Below are positions 44,439 through 55,625 of a stretch of DNA of 64,000 nucleotides, in pieces. The notes under the pieces are model-generated. The model did not search any database. It was not told where the DNA came from and saw only the letters and a list, made by a program, of their open reading frames with translations. Source of the DNA: Limnohabitans sp. Rim47 (GTDB taxonomy: Bacteria; Pseudomonadota; Gammaproteobacteria; Burkholderiales; Burkholderiaceae_C); the NCBI RefSeq assembly GCF_001517545.1, contig NZ_FBYA01000002.1, positions 1 through 64,000 on the forward strand, written 5' to 3'. Each line of letters begins with the position of its first letter. Position 1 is the first letter of the stretch. The translations under genes and the position numbers were made by a program.

Positions 44439-45317
44439 ATGGAAATCCTGCTTCAACTTGTTTACAGCGGTATCGCGCTGGGCATGATCTATGCGGTCAT
44501 TGCCTTTGGCTACCAGCTGACTTTTGCCACTTCCGACACTTTGAACTTCGGACAGGGCGAAGCCCTGATGCTGGGCGCATTGGTTGCCTTGACATTGGTC
44601 GACCGTCTGGGCATGAACTATTGGCTGGCGATCCCGCTGGTCGGCGTCTTTGGCTTGTTCCAGGGTGCCTTGGTCGAACGCATCGGTGTGCGCCCGGCCA
44701 TCAAGATCAAAAGCGAATTTGGCTGGATCATGTCCACCATCGCGCTGGGCATCATCTTCAAGAACGTGGCCGAGAACATCTGGGGTCGCGATGACCTGAA
44801 ATTCCCCTCGCCCCTGCCTGAATCTCCCCTGAAAATTTTGGGTGCCAACGTGCTGCCCATGGAACTGCTGGTCATTGGCGGCGCTTTGCTGATGATGTTG
44901 GCGGTGGAATTCTTCAACCGCAAAACGATTTACGGCAAAGCCGTGGTCGCCACCTTCAACGACCGCGATGCCGCCAAGCTGATGGGCATCAACACCGGTC
45001 TGGTGATCACTTTCTCGTATGCACTGTCATCGTTGACCGCCTCTTTTGCGGGCATGCTGATCGCCCCCCTGACCCTCACGGGCGCCACCATGGGCGCAGT
45101 GCTGGGCCTTAAGGCCTTTGCGGTCGCCATCATTGGCGGCCTGACCAGCGGCATGGGCATCATCGTGGGCGGCATCATTTTGGGCATTGCCGAAACCACC
45201 ACAGGCTTTTACCTGTCCACCGGCTACAAAGATGTGCCCGGTCTGGTTCTTCTTTTGCTGGTGCTGGCGGTCAAGCCCGCTGGCTTGTTTGGTAAATCTG
45301 CGATCAAGAAGGTCTGA
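44439..45317 (+). CDS. livH: Branched-chain amino acid ABC transporter permease LivH
   Basis: 292 residues with about eight membrane helices. LVYSGIALGMIYAVIAFGYQLTF and NFGQGEALMLGALVAL are typical of LivH. Its last base is shared with the start of the livM-livG fusion (TGATG-type overlap), so translation is coupled. It follows the binding protein after a terminator hairpin. Confidence 0.93.
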   Translation: MEILLQLVYSGIALGMIYAVIAFGYQLTFATSDTLNFGQGEALMLGALVALTLVDRLGMNYWLAIPLVGVFGLFQGALVERIGVRPAIKIKSEFGWIMSTIALGIIFKNVAENIWGRDDLKFPSPLPESPLKILGANVLPMELLVIGGALLMMLAVEFFNRKTIYGKAVVATFNDRDAAKLMGINTGLVITFSYALSSLTASFAGMLIAPLTLTGATMGAVLGLKAFAVAIIGGLTSGMGIIVGGIILGIAETTTGFYLSTGYKDVPGLVLLLLVLAVKPAGLFGKSAIKKV

Positions 45318-47245
45318 TGATGAATCGCAAATACTTCATTGCTTCCGTGCTGGGCTTCATCGCCCTTTGCCTGGTGCCTGTGTTCACACAGAACCCTTAT
45401 TACATTCACCTGGTCGAGACCATCATGATCTACGCGATCTTGTTGTTCGGTCTGGACATCGTGGTCGGCTACACCGGTCAGGTCTCGCTGGGTCATGCTG
45501 GTTTGTTCGGCATTGGCGCTTACACCGCAGGCGTGCTGTTCCTCAAGGTTGGTGCGCCATTTTGGGTCATCCTGCCCGCCAGCATCGCGGTCACCGCCGT
45601 GTTTGGCGCGATCTTGGCCTTGCCTGCGCTGCGGGTGTCCGGGCCTTATCTGGCCATGGTCACGCTGGCGTTCGGCACGATCATCCAGATCCTGATCAAC
45701 GAAATGACCTTCCTGACCGAAGGCCCCATGGGCTTGAAGATCCCCAAGCCCACTGTGGCCGGCTACAAGTTCACCGAAGAGTCGTTTTATTGGGTGGTCT
45801 GCGTGATGTTGGCCTTGTCGCTGTTGTTGGTGCACCGCGTGCTGCGCTCTCAACTGGGCCGCGCCTTTGAAGCGCTGCGCGGCAGCCCTGTGGCGTCTGA
45901 CTGCATGGGCGTCTCGGTCTACCGCTACAAGGTCTATGCCTTTGTGATCAGCGCCGGTTTTGCTGGTCTGGCCGGTTGCCTGTATGCCTATTCCGAACAA
46001 TACATTTCGCCCAACACCTACAACAACGAACTGACCGTGATGTTCTTGTTGGCCATCATCATGGGCGGCCGCAAAACCCGTCTGGGTGCCATGCTGGGCG
46101 CCACCATCATCGTGTTGCTGCCCAAGCTGCTCGATGACCTGGAAGCCTTCCGCATGGTCGCCAGTGGTTTGGCGGTGTTGATGCTGTTGGGTGCCGTGAT
46201 CGGCATCGCCCGCAGTCGCACCACTTGGCAAACCATGTTCGTGCCGGTAGTGGGCACCGCTGCGCTGGCCGCCTTCTCGTTCTGGTTGGACAACATCACC
46301 GACTGGCGCTTGTCCATCTTTGGTTTGATGATCCTGTTTGTCGTGTACTACCTGCAAGACGGCATCGTCGGCTTTGCCCGCAGCCTGTTGGGCAAGACCG
46401 CCAACTCGGACAACGTGATCGATCTGGAAGCTGGCAAAAACCAGCAAGGTGCTTTGGTCAATGCCACCGAAAACAGCAATGGCGATTTGCTGGTCGCCAA
46501 GCAAGTGCTGATGCAGTTCGGTGGCCTCAAAGCCATCAACCAAGTCGACCTGAACATCAAGCGCGGCACGATCCACGGTTTGATCGGCCCCAATGGATCG
46601 GGCAAGAGCACCATGATGAACGTGCTGACTGGCATCTACGTGCCGACAGCCGGTGACATCGCGTTTGCTGGCCGCTCGGTGGTGGGACGAACCTCGTCTG
46701 ACATCGCCTTGTCCGGCATCGCCCGCACCTTCCAAAACGTGCAGTTGTTTGGCGAGATGACTGCCTTGCAAAACGTGCAGGTCGGCTTGCACCACACCTT
46801 CAAGAGCAACTTCCTCGATGTGGCGCTGCACACGCCGCGCTACAACAAAGAAGAAAAGTCCGCCACCGAGCGCGGCATGAGCCTCTTGCACTTTGTAGGC
46901 TTGGCCGAGCTGGCGAACGAAGAAGCACGCAACCTGCCTTATGGCAAGCAGCGCCTCTTGGAAATTGCCCGCGCTTTGGCGCTCGATCCGCAACTGCTGT
47001 TGCTTGACGAGCCTGCGGCTGGATTGACCGCCCCCGACATCAAAGAGCTGGTGCAGATCATCCGCAAGATCCGCGACCACGGCATCACCGTGATCCTGAT
47101 CGAGCACCACATGGACGTGGTCATGAGCATTTGCGACACGGTCTCGGTGCTCGACTTCGGCCAGAAGATTGCCGAAGGTGTGCCCGCAGAAGTTCAAGCC
47201 AACGAGAAGGTCATCGAAGCCTATCTCGGCGGCACAGCCACCTGA
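45317..47245 (+). CDS. livM-livG: Fused LivM permease/LivG ATP-binding protein
   Basis: 642 residues join permease and ATPase in one chain. Residues 1 to about 360 form the LivM membrane part (GLDIVVGYTGQVSLGHAGLFG, GRAFEALRGSPVASDCMG). A linker with a further hydrophobic stretch follows, then LivG from about 390: Walker A GPNGSGKST (about 424-432), signature NLPYGKQRLLEIARAL, Walker B LLLLDEPAAGL. In E. coli these are separate genes. The fused form occurs in Burkholderiales. livF, the partner ATPase, begins 22 nt downstream. Confidence 0.94.
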   Translation: MMNRKYFIASVLGFIALCLVPVFTQNPYYIHLVETIMIYAILLFGLDIVVGYTGQVSLGHAGLFGIGAYTAGVLFLKVGAPFWVILPASIAVTAVFGAILALPALRVSGPYLAMVTLAFGTIIQILINEMTFLTEGPMGLKIPKPTVAGYKFTEESFYWVVCVMLALSLLLVHRVLRSQLGRAFEALRGSPVASDCMGVSVYRYKVYAFVISAGFAGLAGCLYAYSEQYISPNTYNNELTVMFLLAIIMGGRKTRLGAMLGATIIVLLPKLLDDLEAFRMVASGLAVLMLLGAVIGIARSRTTWQTMFVPVVGTAALAAFSFWLDNITDWRLSIFGLMILFVVYYLQDGIVGFARSLLGKTANSDNVIDLEAGKNQQGALVNATENSNGDLLVAKQVLMQFGGLKAINQVDLNIKRGTIHGLIGPNGSGKSTMMNVLTGIYVPTAGDIAFAGRSVVGRTSSDIALSGIARTFQNVQLFGEMTALQNVQVGLHHTFKSNFLDVALHTPRYNKEEKSATERGMSLLHFVGLAELANEEARNLPYGKQRLLEIARALALDPQLLLLDEPAAGLTAPDIKELVQIIRKIRDHGITVILIEHHMDVVMSICDTVSVLDFGQKIAEGVPAEVQANEKVIEAYLGGTAT

Positions 47246-47267
47246 TGGCCGATTGGAGTATCAAGAC

Positions 47268-47990
47268 ATGTTGAGTATCAAAAATCTGGAAGCAGGCTAC
47301 GGCAAGGTGCACGTCCTGCATGGCATCAGCATCGAGGTGCCCAAAGGCAAAGTGGTGACCCTGATCGGCTCCAACGGCGCTGGCAAGACCACCACCATGC
47401 GCGCCATCTCCGGCATGATCCAGCCCACTGCAGGCGAGATCACGCTGAACGGCAAGCGCATCGACGGAATGGAGTCGTACCACATCGCCAAGCTGGGCTT
47501 GGCCCACTCACCCGAAGGCCGCCGCGTGTTCGCCACCATGACGGTGACCGACAACCTGACGCTGGGCGCGTTTCCGCGCCTGACCGGCAGCCGCCCCAAA
47601 GGCGATGTGGCCGGTGACCTGGACCGTGCGATGGACCTGTTTCCGCGCCTCAAAGAGCGCCGCAACCAACTGGCCGGCACCTTGTCGGGCGGTGAGCAGC
47701 AAATGCTGGCCATGGCCCGCGCCGTGATGCTGAACCCCGAAGTGGTCTTGCTGGACGAGCCCTCAATGGGCCTGGCCCCGATTCTGGTGGAAGAGGTTTT
47801 CAAGATCATCAGCCGCCTGAAAGAACAAGGCGTGACCATGCTGCTGGTCGAGCAGTTCGCTGCCGCTGCGCTGAATGTGGCCGACTACGGCTACGTGCTG
47901 GAAAACGGGCGCATCTCGGTGCACGGTGATGCCGAGCGACTGAAGACCGACCCGGCCGTCAAAGCGGCTTATCTGGGCGGTGGGCACTGA
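47268..47990 (+). CDS. livF: Branched-chain amino acid ABC transporter ATP-binding protein LivF
   Basis: 240 residues from MLSIKNLEAGYG (ATG 47268; upstream extension in the frame overlaps the fusion and is dropped). Walker A is GSNGAGKTT, signature LSGGEQQMLAMARAV, Walker B VVLLDEPSMGL. With the LivG half of the fusion it makes the ATPase pair. A strong terminator follows. Confidence 0.95.
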   Translation: MLSIKNLEAGYGKVHVLHGISIEVPKGKVVTLIGSNGAGKTTTMRAISGMIQPTAGEITLNGKRIDGMESYHIAKLGLAHSPEGRRVFATMTVTDNLTLGAFPRLTGSRPKGDVAGDLDRAMDLFPRLKERRNQLAGTLSGGEQQMLAMARAVMLNPEVVLLDEPSMGLAPILVEEVFKIISRLKEQGVTMLLVEQFAAAALNVADYGYVLENGRISVHGDAERLKTDPAVKAAYLGGGH

Positions 47991-48015
47991 GCGTTCACTC
48001 AGACCGTTCAAGCAA

Positions 48016-48047
48016 AAAAGGGGCAGTCCGCAAGGACTGCCCCTTTT
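48016..48047 (+). terminator. Terminator of the branched-chain transporter operon
   Basis: Perfect 14-bp stem AAAAGGGGCAGTCC/GGACTGCCCCTTTT with a GCAA tetraloop, 25 nt after the livF stop. It works mainly forward. Confidence 0.92.
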
Positions 48048-48146
48048 GTTTGGGTGACGCTGGATGCAGTGTCGGGACTGAAGCCACCGACCTACCGATC
48101 AATAAGCCGCCTTGTAGGCCAGCGCTTTAGCTCGGACATGGTCTGC

Positions 48147-48623
48147 TCAGTGGTGATGACCGTGCGCACCATGCGCGTGGCGGTGGGTGATTTCTTCGGC
48201 CGAAGCAGCGCGCACTTCCTGCACCGTCAAACTCAGGGTCAAGTGCTGACCCGCCCAGGGGTGGTTGGCGTCCAAAATGACTTTGTCGCCCTTGATCTTG
48301 ACCACATTAAAGACCTGCTCATGGCCCTCGGCCGAGCGGCCACGCAACTGGCCGCCCACCTTGACGCCCGGTGGGAATTCACTTTTGGGGATGGTCTGCA
48401 CCAGTGCCTCATCGCGTTCACCAAAGGCGTCTGCCGGGGCCAGCTTCAAAGTGGTGGTGAAGCCCACTTCCTGCCCTTCCAACGCTTCTTCAATTTTGGG
48501 GAAAGTGTTGTCATAACCGCCGTGCAGGTAAGCGGTGGGCTCTTGTGTCTTGTCGAGCAACTGGCCTTGGGCGTTCACCACTTTGTGGTGCATGGTGACG
48601 ACGGTGTCTTTGGTGATTCTCAT
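48147..48623 (-). CDS. slyD: FKBP-type peptidyl-prolyl isomerase SlyD
   Basis: 158 residues from MRITKDTVVTMHH. FKBP domain with an inserted chaperone flap (residues about 70-120, NPEDAFGERD-like APADAFGERDEALVQ). The C-terminal tail HRHAHGAHGHHH is a short His-rich metal site, as in SlyD, which helps deliver nickel to hydrogenase in E. coli. It lies 47 bp downstream of uvrD on the same strand. Confidence 0.93.
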   Translation of the reverse strand: MRITKDTVVTMHHKVVNAQGQLLDKTQEPTAYLHGGYDNTFPKIEEALEGQEVGFTTTLKLAPADAFGERDEALVQTIPKSEFPPGVKVGGQLRGRSAEGHEQVFNVVKIKGDKVILDANHPWAGQHLTLSLTVQEVRAASAEEITHRHAHGAHGHHH

Positions 48624-48670
48624 GGGGGTTCTTTCTGAAGGAAATAAGATGGGTAGGGGCTTGAATGGCC

Positions 48671-51100
<2,430 letters not shown>

Positions 51101-51289
51101 AGGGGGAGATTGTAGGAACTAACTTGTCGGAACCACTGCCCTAGAACGGCTTAAAAAGCAGTCAGACAATCCGGGTAGAATCAGCCACCGGGCCCAAGAT
51201 TCTTGCGCCCGGTTTTTTTTTGGAAAACCGGCCAAGCCAAGCGCTCATTCGTTCCTTTTAACGATTCCTTTTTGGAGCTTGGTTTTCTC

Positions 51290-52267
51290 ATGGAAATTTT
51301 TGATTACGACAACATCTTGTTGCTGCCACGCAAGTGCCGCGTGGAGAGCCGTTCCGAGTGCGACGCGGGCGTCGAACTGGGTGGCCGCAAGTTCCGCCTG
51401 CCGGTGGTGCCTGCCAACATGAAGACGGTGGTGGAGGAGTCCATTTGCCTGTGGATGGCGCAAAACGATTACTTTTACGTGATGCACCGTTTTGACCTGG
51501 ACAACGTCCAGTTTGTGCGCGACATGCACGCCAAAGGCGTCTACGCCTCGATTTCTCTGGGTGTCAAAGCCCCTGACCGCGCCACGGTGGACCAGCTGGC
51601 CGCCGAAGGCTTGGTACCCGAGTACATCACCATCGACATCGCCCACGGCCATGCCGACAGCGTGCGCGACATGATCGGCTACATCAAAGCCAAATTGCCC
51701 GCGAGCTTCGTCATCGCTGGCAACGTGGCCACGCCCGAAGCCGTGATCGATCTGGAAAACTGGGGCGCTGACGCGACCAAAGTGGGCGTGGGCCCCGGCA
51801 AGGTCTGCATCACCAAACTCAAAACCGGTTTTGGCACGGGCGGCTGGCAGTTGTCGGCGCTCAAGTGGTGCGCCCGCGTGGCGACCAAGCCCATCATTGC
51901 CGACGGCGGCATCCGCAGCCACGGCGACATTGCCAAGAGCATCCGCTTTGGCGCGAGCATGGTCATGATCGGTTCGCTGTTTGCCGGCCACGAAGAGTCG
52001 CCTGGCAAGACCGTCGAGGTTGATGGCGAGATGTTCAAGGAGTACTACGGCTCAGCGTCTGACTTCAACAAGGGCGAGTACAAGCACGTTGAAGGCAAGC
52101 GCATCCTCGAACCCATCAAGGGCAAGCTGGCCAACACGCTGATTGAGATGGAGCAAGACGTGCAAAGCTCGATCAGCTACGCCGGTGGCACCAAGCTGAT
52201 GGACATCCGAAAGGTCAATTACGTGACCTTGGGTGGTGACAACGCTGGCGAACATCTTTTGATGTAA
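51290..52267 (+). CDS. guaC: GMP reductase
   Basis: 325 residues from MEIFDYDNILLLPRK (ATG 51290). This is the short IMP-dehydrogenase-like GMP reductase without CBS domains. The catalytic cysteine is in GVGPGKVCITKL, and ADGGIRSHGDIAKSIRFGA binds nucleotide. It converts GMP to IMP with NADPH, in purine interconversion. The 189-bp gap before it holds AT-rich promoter-like sequence. A strong terminator follows. Confidence 0.92.
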   Translation: MEIFDYDNILLLPRKCRVESRSECDAGVELGGRKFRLPVVPANMKTVVEESICLWMAQNDYFYVMHRFDLDNVQFVRDMHAKGVYASISLGVKAPDRATVDQLAAEGLVPEYITIDIAHGHADSVRDMIGYIKAKLPASFVIAGNVATPEAVIDLENWGADATKVGVGPGKVCITKLKTGFGTGGWQLSALKWCARVATKPIIADGGIRSHGDIAKSIRFGASMVMIGSLFAGHEESPGKTVEVDGEMFKEYYGSASDFNKGEYKHVEGKRILEPIKGKLANTLIEMEQDVQSSISYAGGTKLMDIRKVNYVTLGGDNAGEHLLM

Positions 52268-52295
52268 GCCCGCACAGGCTGGCTTGACCGCCCCA

Positions 52296-52322
52296 GGGGA
52301 GCCAACAGGCTCCCCTTTTTTT
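52296..52322 (+). terminator. Terminator of guaC
   Basis: GGGGAGCC-AACA-GGCTCCCC followed by seven T, 28 nt after the stop and 10 bp before the convergent LysR stop. Confidence 0.93.
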
Positions 52323-52331
52323 GGGCGGGCC

Positions 52332-53237
52332 TCAATCGACCAAGCGACTGGTCACAAATTGGCGGAAAACCGCCATCACGGGCAGTTCGGTCCTACCCGC
52401 CAGGGTGATGATGGCCAAGCGTGCCCCGCCACGAAACGGGGGGGCCATGGCCAACTCCACCAGCGAGCCGTCGGCCAAGCCTTGGCGGGCCGCCCCCACA
52501 ATGCCCAAAAAAATCGCATCGGTCTGGCGCACCACTTCGATGAGACTGGAGATCTCCTCGCACTGCAAAGTGGTCATCTGAGCCGGGTTGGCGCGGGGGC
52601 CATAGTGGTCCACCATGGTGCGGGCCACCTCTTGCGACAGCGGTGTCGAGGCGATGGGGTAAGCCAGCAGGGCTTCAAATGGCACTGGCTCTGGTTGGCG
52701 GGCCAAGATTGGGTGTCCTTGTCGGCACACAAAACCCGCCCGCATCTCGACGATGTCCACCATGTTCAGGTCGGGCGCGGCGTCCACTCGGCGCACATCG
52801 ACCACCAAGGCGTCCAATTGCCGCTCTCGCAGTTGCACCAGTTGCAGCTCGGTCGATCCTCGCGACACGGCCACCTGAACCGTCGGATGGTGTTCGGCCA
52901 TGTGCTGGAGCCAGGGCGTCATCAGCATGGCCCCTGGCCCCGAACCCAGCCCCACCCGCAAACTGCCCAGCCCACCCTGTTGCAGCAAAGCTGCCCCCTG
53001 CCGCAGTTCTTGCGCCTCGTGCACGATGCGACGGGCCCGCTCCAGCACCGACAGGCCCAGCGGCGTGAGTTCGTTTTTTTTGCCAATGCGGTCCACCAGT
53101 GGCCCGCCCAGTTCTTCTTCCAGCACCTGAATGCTGCGGCTGAGCGCCGACTGGGTGATGTGCAGCTTTTCAGCGGCACGGCTGAACGAGCCGGTTTCGG
53201 CCAGTGCGAGCCAATGCGCCAGATGTTTGAGGTTCAT
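52332..53237 (-). CDS. LysR-family transcriptional regulator
   Basis: 301 residues. The winged helix-turn-helix (LALAETGSFSRAAEKLHITQSALSRSI) fills residues 1-60; a periplasmic-binding-like effector domain follows. It diverges from a tctC-type binding protein gene and probably regulates it and the amidohydrolase next to it. There is no clear ribosome binding site: three ATGA copies surround the start codon. A 17-bp dyad lies 4 nt upstream of its start. Confidence 0.9.
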   Translation of the reverse strand: MNLKHLAHWLALAETGSFSRAAEKLHITQSALSRSIQVLEEELGGPLVDRIGKKNELTPLGLSVLERARRIVHEAQELRQGAALLQQGGLGSLRVGLGSGPGAMLMTPWLQHMAEHHPTVQVAVSRGSTELQLVQLRERQLDALVVDVRRVDAAPDLNMVDIVEMRAGFVCRQGHPILARQPEPVPFEALLAYPIASTPLSQEVARTMVDHYGPRANPAQMTTLQCEEISSLIEVVRQTDAIFLGIVGAARQGLADGSLVELAMAPPFRGGARLAIITLAGRTELPVMAVFRQFVTSRLVD

Positions 53238-53240
53238 TCA

Positions 53241-53257
53241 TTCATTTTACGAATGAA
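53241..53257. promoter_or_regulatory. Candidate LysR-regulator binding dyad
   Basis: TTCATT-TTACG-AATGAA is a perfect 6-bp dyad with a 5-bp centre, in the LysR-tctC intergenic gap, matching the T-N11-A shape of LysR sites. It lies 4 bp before the LysR start and 100 bp before the binding protein. Overlap with the LysR start suggests autoregulation. Confidence 0.5.
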
Positions 53258-53356
53258 AATCATAAAAATAAGTCATTGGACACATGAATTTTGACTTCTT
53301 ACGATCTGCACATGGTTTTCGGACCATTCAAAATCCAACAGTAAACAGGAGACAAC

Positions 53357-54334
53357 ATGAACCTCAAAACCCTTCTCAGCAGCTTGCTCGTCGCGGCCAG
53401 CGCTTTCGGCCCTGCTTGGGCACAAACTTACCCGGCCAAAACCATCAGCCTGATCGTGCCCTACCCCGCAGGCGGTCCTTCTGACTTTTTTGCCCGCAAA
53501 CTGCAACCTGATGCGGCAGCCAAGTTGGGCCAGACCATGATCATCGAAAACATCGGTGGCGCTGGTGGCGCGATCGGCATGGCCAAACTGGTCAATGCAC
53601 CGGCCGACGGCTACACCCTGACCTTGGGCAGCCCAATGGAGCTGGTGCTGGCCCCGATGGCCATCCAGGGTGTCAAGTACAAGTCTGAAGACTTCAAGTT
53701 GGTCGCGCAGTTCGCCACCACCAACACCATCTTGGCAGTGCGCAACTCGCTCAATATCAAGACAGTGGACGAACTGCTGGCCCTGGCCCGCAAAAACACT
53801 GACAAGCCGCTGAGCTATGGCAGCGTGGGTCCTGGCTCGCTGTACCACTTGATTGGCGAGCGCTTTTCGCAGCTGACCAAAGTGCCCATGTTGCACGTCC
53901 CCTACAAAGGCATCGCCCCTCTGTTGACCGACCTGATGGGTGGCCAGATCGACATGGCTTTCCTGCCCATGGCCGGCTCCATCCCCCAAACCCTCATCGA
54001 CGGCAAGATTCAGGGCCTGGCCGTGACCGCTAAAACGCCACACCCCTTGTTCAAACAGTTCCCCGCCATGGCCGCCATGAAAGGCTTGGAAGCCATGGAC
54101 TTTGACATCTGGGCGGGTGTGCAAGTGCACAAAAACACGCCCGACGCCGTGGTCAACACCTTGAACAAAGCTTTCTATGCGGCCGCTGAAGCCCCCGAAA
54201 ACCGCAAGGCCCTAGAAGGCAGCGGCAACGTGGTCTTGCCATCGCGCACCCCGGCCGAGCTGGCTCGTGTGTACCAAGGTGAAATCGAGCGCTACCGCGC
54301 CATTGCCAAGTCGATCAACCTGCAACCCCAATGA
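53357..54334 (+). CDS. Tripartite tricarboxylate transporter substrate-binding protein (Bug/TctC)
   Basis: 325 residues from MNLKTLLSSLL, with AGGAGA upstream. A signal peptide ends near WAQTYP. The family signatures IVPYPAGGPSDFFARKL, GAIGMAKLVNAPADGYT and LPMAGSIPQTL are present. Such orphan Bug proteins are plentiful in Comamonadaceae, and no TctA or TctB is here. The ligand is unknown; co-transcription with an M20 amidohydrolase suggests an amide or acyl-amino acid. Confidence 0.87.
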   Translation: MNLKTLLSSLLVAASAFGPAWAQTYPAKTISLIVPYPAGGPSDFFARKLQPDAAAKLGQTMIIENIGGAGGAIGMAKLVNAPADGYTLTLGSPMELVLAPMAIQGVKYKSEDFKLVAQFATTNTILAVRNSLNIKTVDELLALARKNTDKPLSYGSVGPGSLYHLIGERFSQLTKVPMLHVPYKGIAPLLTDLMGGQIDMAFLPMAGSIPQTLIDGKIQGLAVTAKTPHPLFKQFPAMAAMKGLEAMDFDIWAGVQVHKNTPDAVVNTLNKAFYAAAEAPENRKALEGSGNVVLPSRTPAELARVYQGEIERYRAIAKSINLQPQ

Positions 54335-54350
54335 GCCGCGGGGACTGACC

Positions 54351-55556
54351 ATGAACGCGCCCCATGACGCTTTTCTGCACGACAAACTGCAGGCCCTTAA
54401 TGCCGAAGCGGATGAATTCATTGCGGTGCGCCGCGATATTCACAAGCACCCGGAGATGGGCTACAAGGAATACCGCACCAGCGATCTGGTGGCCGAGCAA
54501 CTGAGCGCTTGGGGTTACCAGGTCACGCGCGGCCTGGGCGGCACAGGCTTGGTGGGCCAGATCAAAAAAGGCACGGGCGGCAAAAGCATCGGCATCCGCG
54601 CCGACATGGACGCCTTGCCCATCGACGAGGCCACCGGCCTGCCTTATGCCAGCTGCAACGTGGGCATCATGCACGCCTGCGGGCATGACGGCCACACCGC
54701 CATGCTGCTGGCAGCGGCCAAACACATCGCCCAGCAAGGCGTTTTCTCGGGCACGGTGAACCTGATTTTTCAGCCCGCAGAAGAAGGCTTGGGCGGCGCG
54801 AAAAAAATGATGGAAGACGGTCTGTTCAAGCAGTTCCCGTGCAACGCCATCTTTGCCATGCACAACATGCCCAGCCACCCACAAGGCCACTTGGTCTTGC
54901 GCGATGGCTCGGCCATGGCGTCTTCGGACAACGTGACCATTACCTTGCACGGCAAGGGCGGACACGGTGCCATGCCGCATGTGGCGGCCGACCCGGTGGT
55001 GGCCGGATCGGCCATCGTGTTGGGCCTGCAAAGCATCGTGGCCCGCAACATTGACCCGCAGCAAATGGCCATCATCACCGTGGGTGCGTTCAACGCCGGC
55101 GTGGCCAATAACGTGATCCCGCAAACCGCCACACTCAAGCTGAGCGTGCGATCGCTCGACCGCGATGTACGCGCCCTGCTCGAAAAGCGCATCACCGAGT
55201 TGGTGCACGCGCAAGCCCAAAGCTATGGCATAACTGCCGAGATCGACTACCAACGCGGTTACCCGGTGCTGGTCAACCACCTGCACGAAACCGACTTTGC
55301 CCGCACCGTGGCCGAAGAGCTGGTGGGCACAGACAAAGTGGTGCGACAAGGCCGCGCACTGACGGGCAGTGAGGACTTTGCCTTCATGCTCGAAGAGGTG
55401 CCGGGCAGCTATTTGCTCATCGGCAATGGCGATGGCTCCGGTGATGGCCATGGCGCTTGCATGGTGCACAACCCCGGCTATGACTTCAACGACCAGAACG
55501 TGGCCATTGGCTCGGCTTTTTGGTCGCTGTTGGTCGAGCGGTTTTTGCCCGCTTGA
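54351..55556 (+). CDS. M20-family amidohydrolase
   Basis: 401 residues from MNAPHDAFL (16 nt after the binding protein). A zinc-dependent peptidase M20/amidohydrolase: ligands and catalysis lie in DMDALPIDEATGLPY, HACGHDGHTAMLLAAA, FQPAEEGLGGAKKM and GKGGHGAMPH. The dimerisation insert is present. Close relatives hydrolyse hippurate, N-acyl amino acids or indole-acetyl amino acids. The substrate is unknown and may be what the upstream binding protein delivers. Confidence 0.87.
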   Translation: MNAPHDAFLHDKLQALNAEADEFIAVRRDIHKHPEMGYKEYRTSDLVAEQLSAWGYQVTRGLGGTGLVGQIKKGTGGKSIGIRADMDALPIDEATGLPYASCNVGIMHACGHDGHTAMLLAAAKHIAQQGVFSGTVNLIFQPAEEGLGGAKKMMEDGLFKQFPCNAIFAMHNMPSHPQGHLVLRDGSAMASSDNVTITLHGKGGHGAMPHVAADPVVAGSAIVLGLQSIVARNIDPQQMAIITVGAFNAGVANNVIPQTATLKLSVRSLDRDVRALLEKRITELVHAQAQSYGITAEIDYQRGYPVLVNHLHETDFARTVAEELVGTDKVVRQGRALTGSEDFAFMLEEVPGSYLLIGNGDGSGDGHGACMVHNPGYDFNDQNVAIGSAFWSLLVERFLPA

Positions 55557-55576
55557 ACCTGCGGCACTGTTATGCA

Positions 55577-55607
55577 AAAGGGCAAGCCAAATGGCTTGCC
55601 CTTTTTT
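55577..55607. terminator. Terminator between the amidohydrolase and the hydrolase gene
   Basis: AAAGGGCAAGCC/GGCTTGCCCTTT is a perfect 12-bp stem (55577-55588 and 55593-55604) with an AAAT loop and T residues on the right. It can serve both convergent genes. Confidence 0.92.
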
Positions 55608-55625
55608 TATGGTGTGGGCTTGGGA

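Noticed and set aside
45224..47197. A 657-codon open frame antisense to the livM-livG fusion
   Set aside because: It mirrors a real, strongly motif-bearing gene, its product is His/Gln/Asp-rich without family motifs, and such frames are common in GC-rich DNA.
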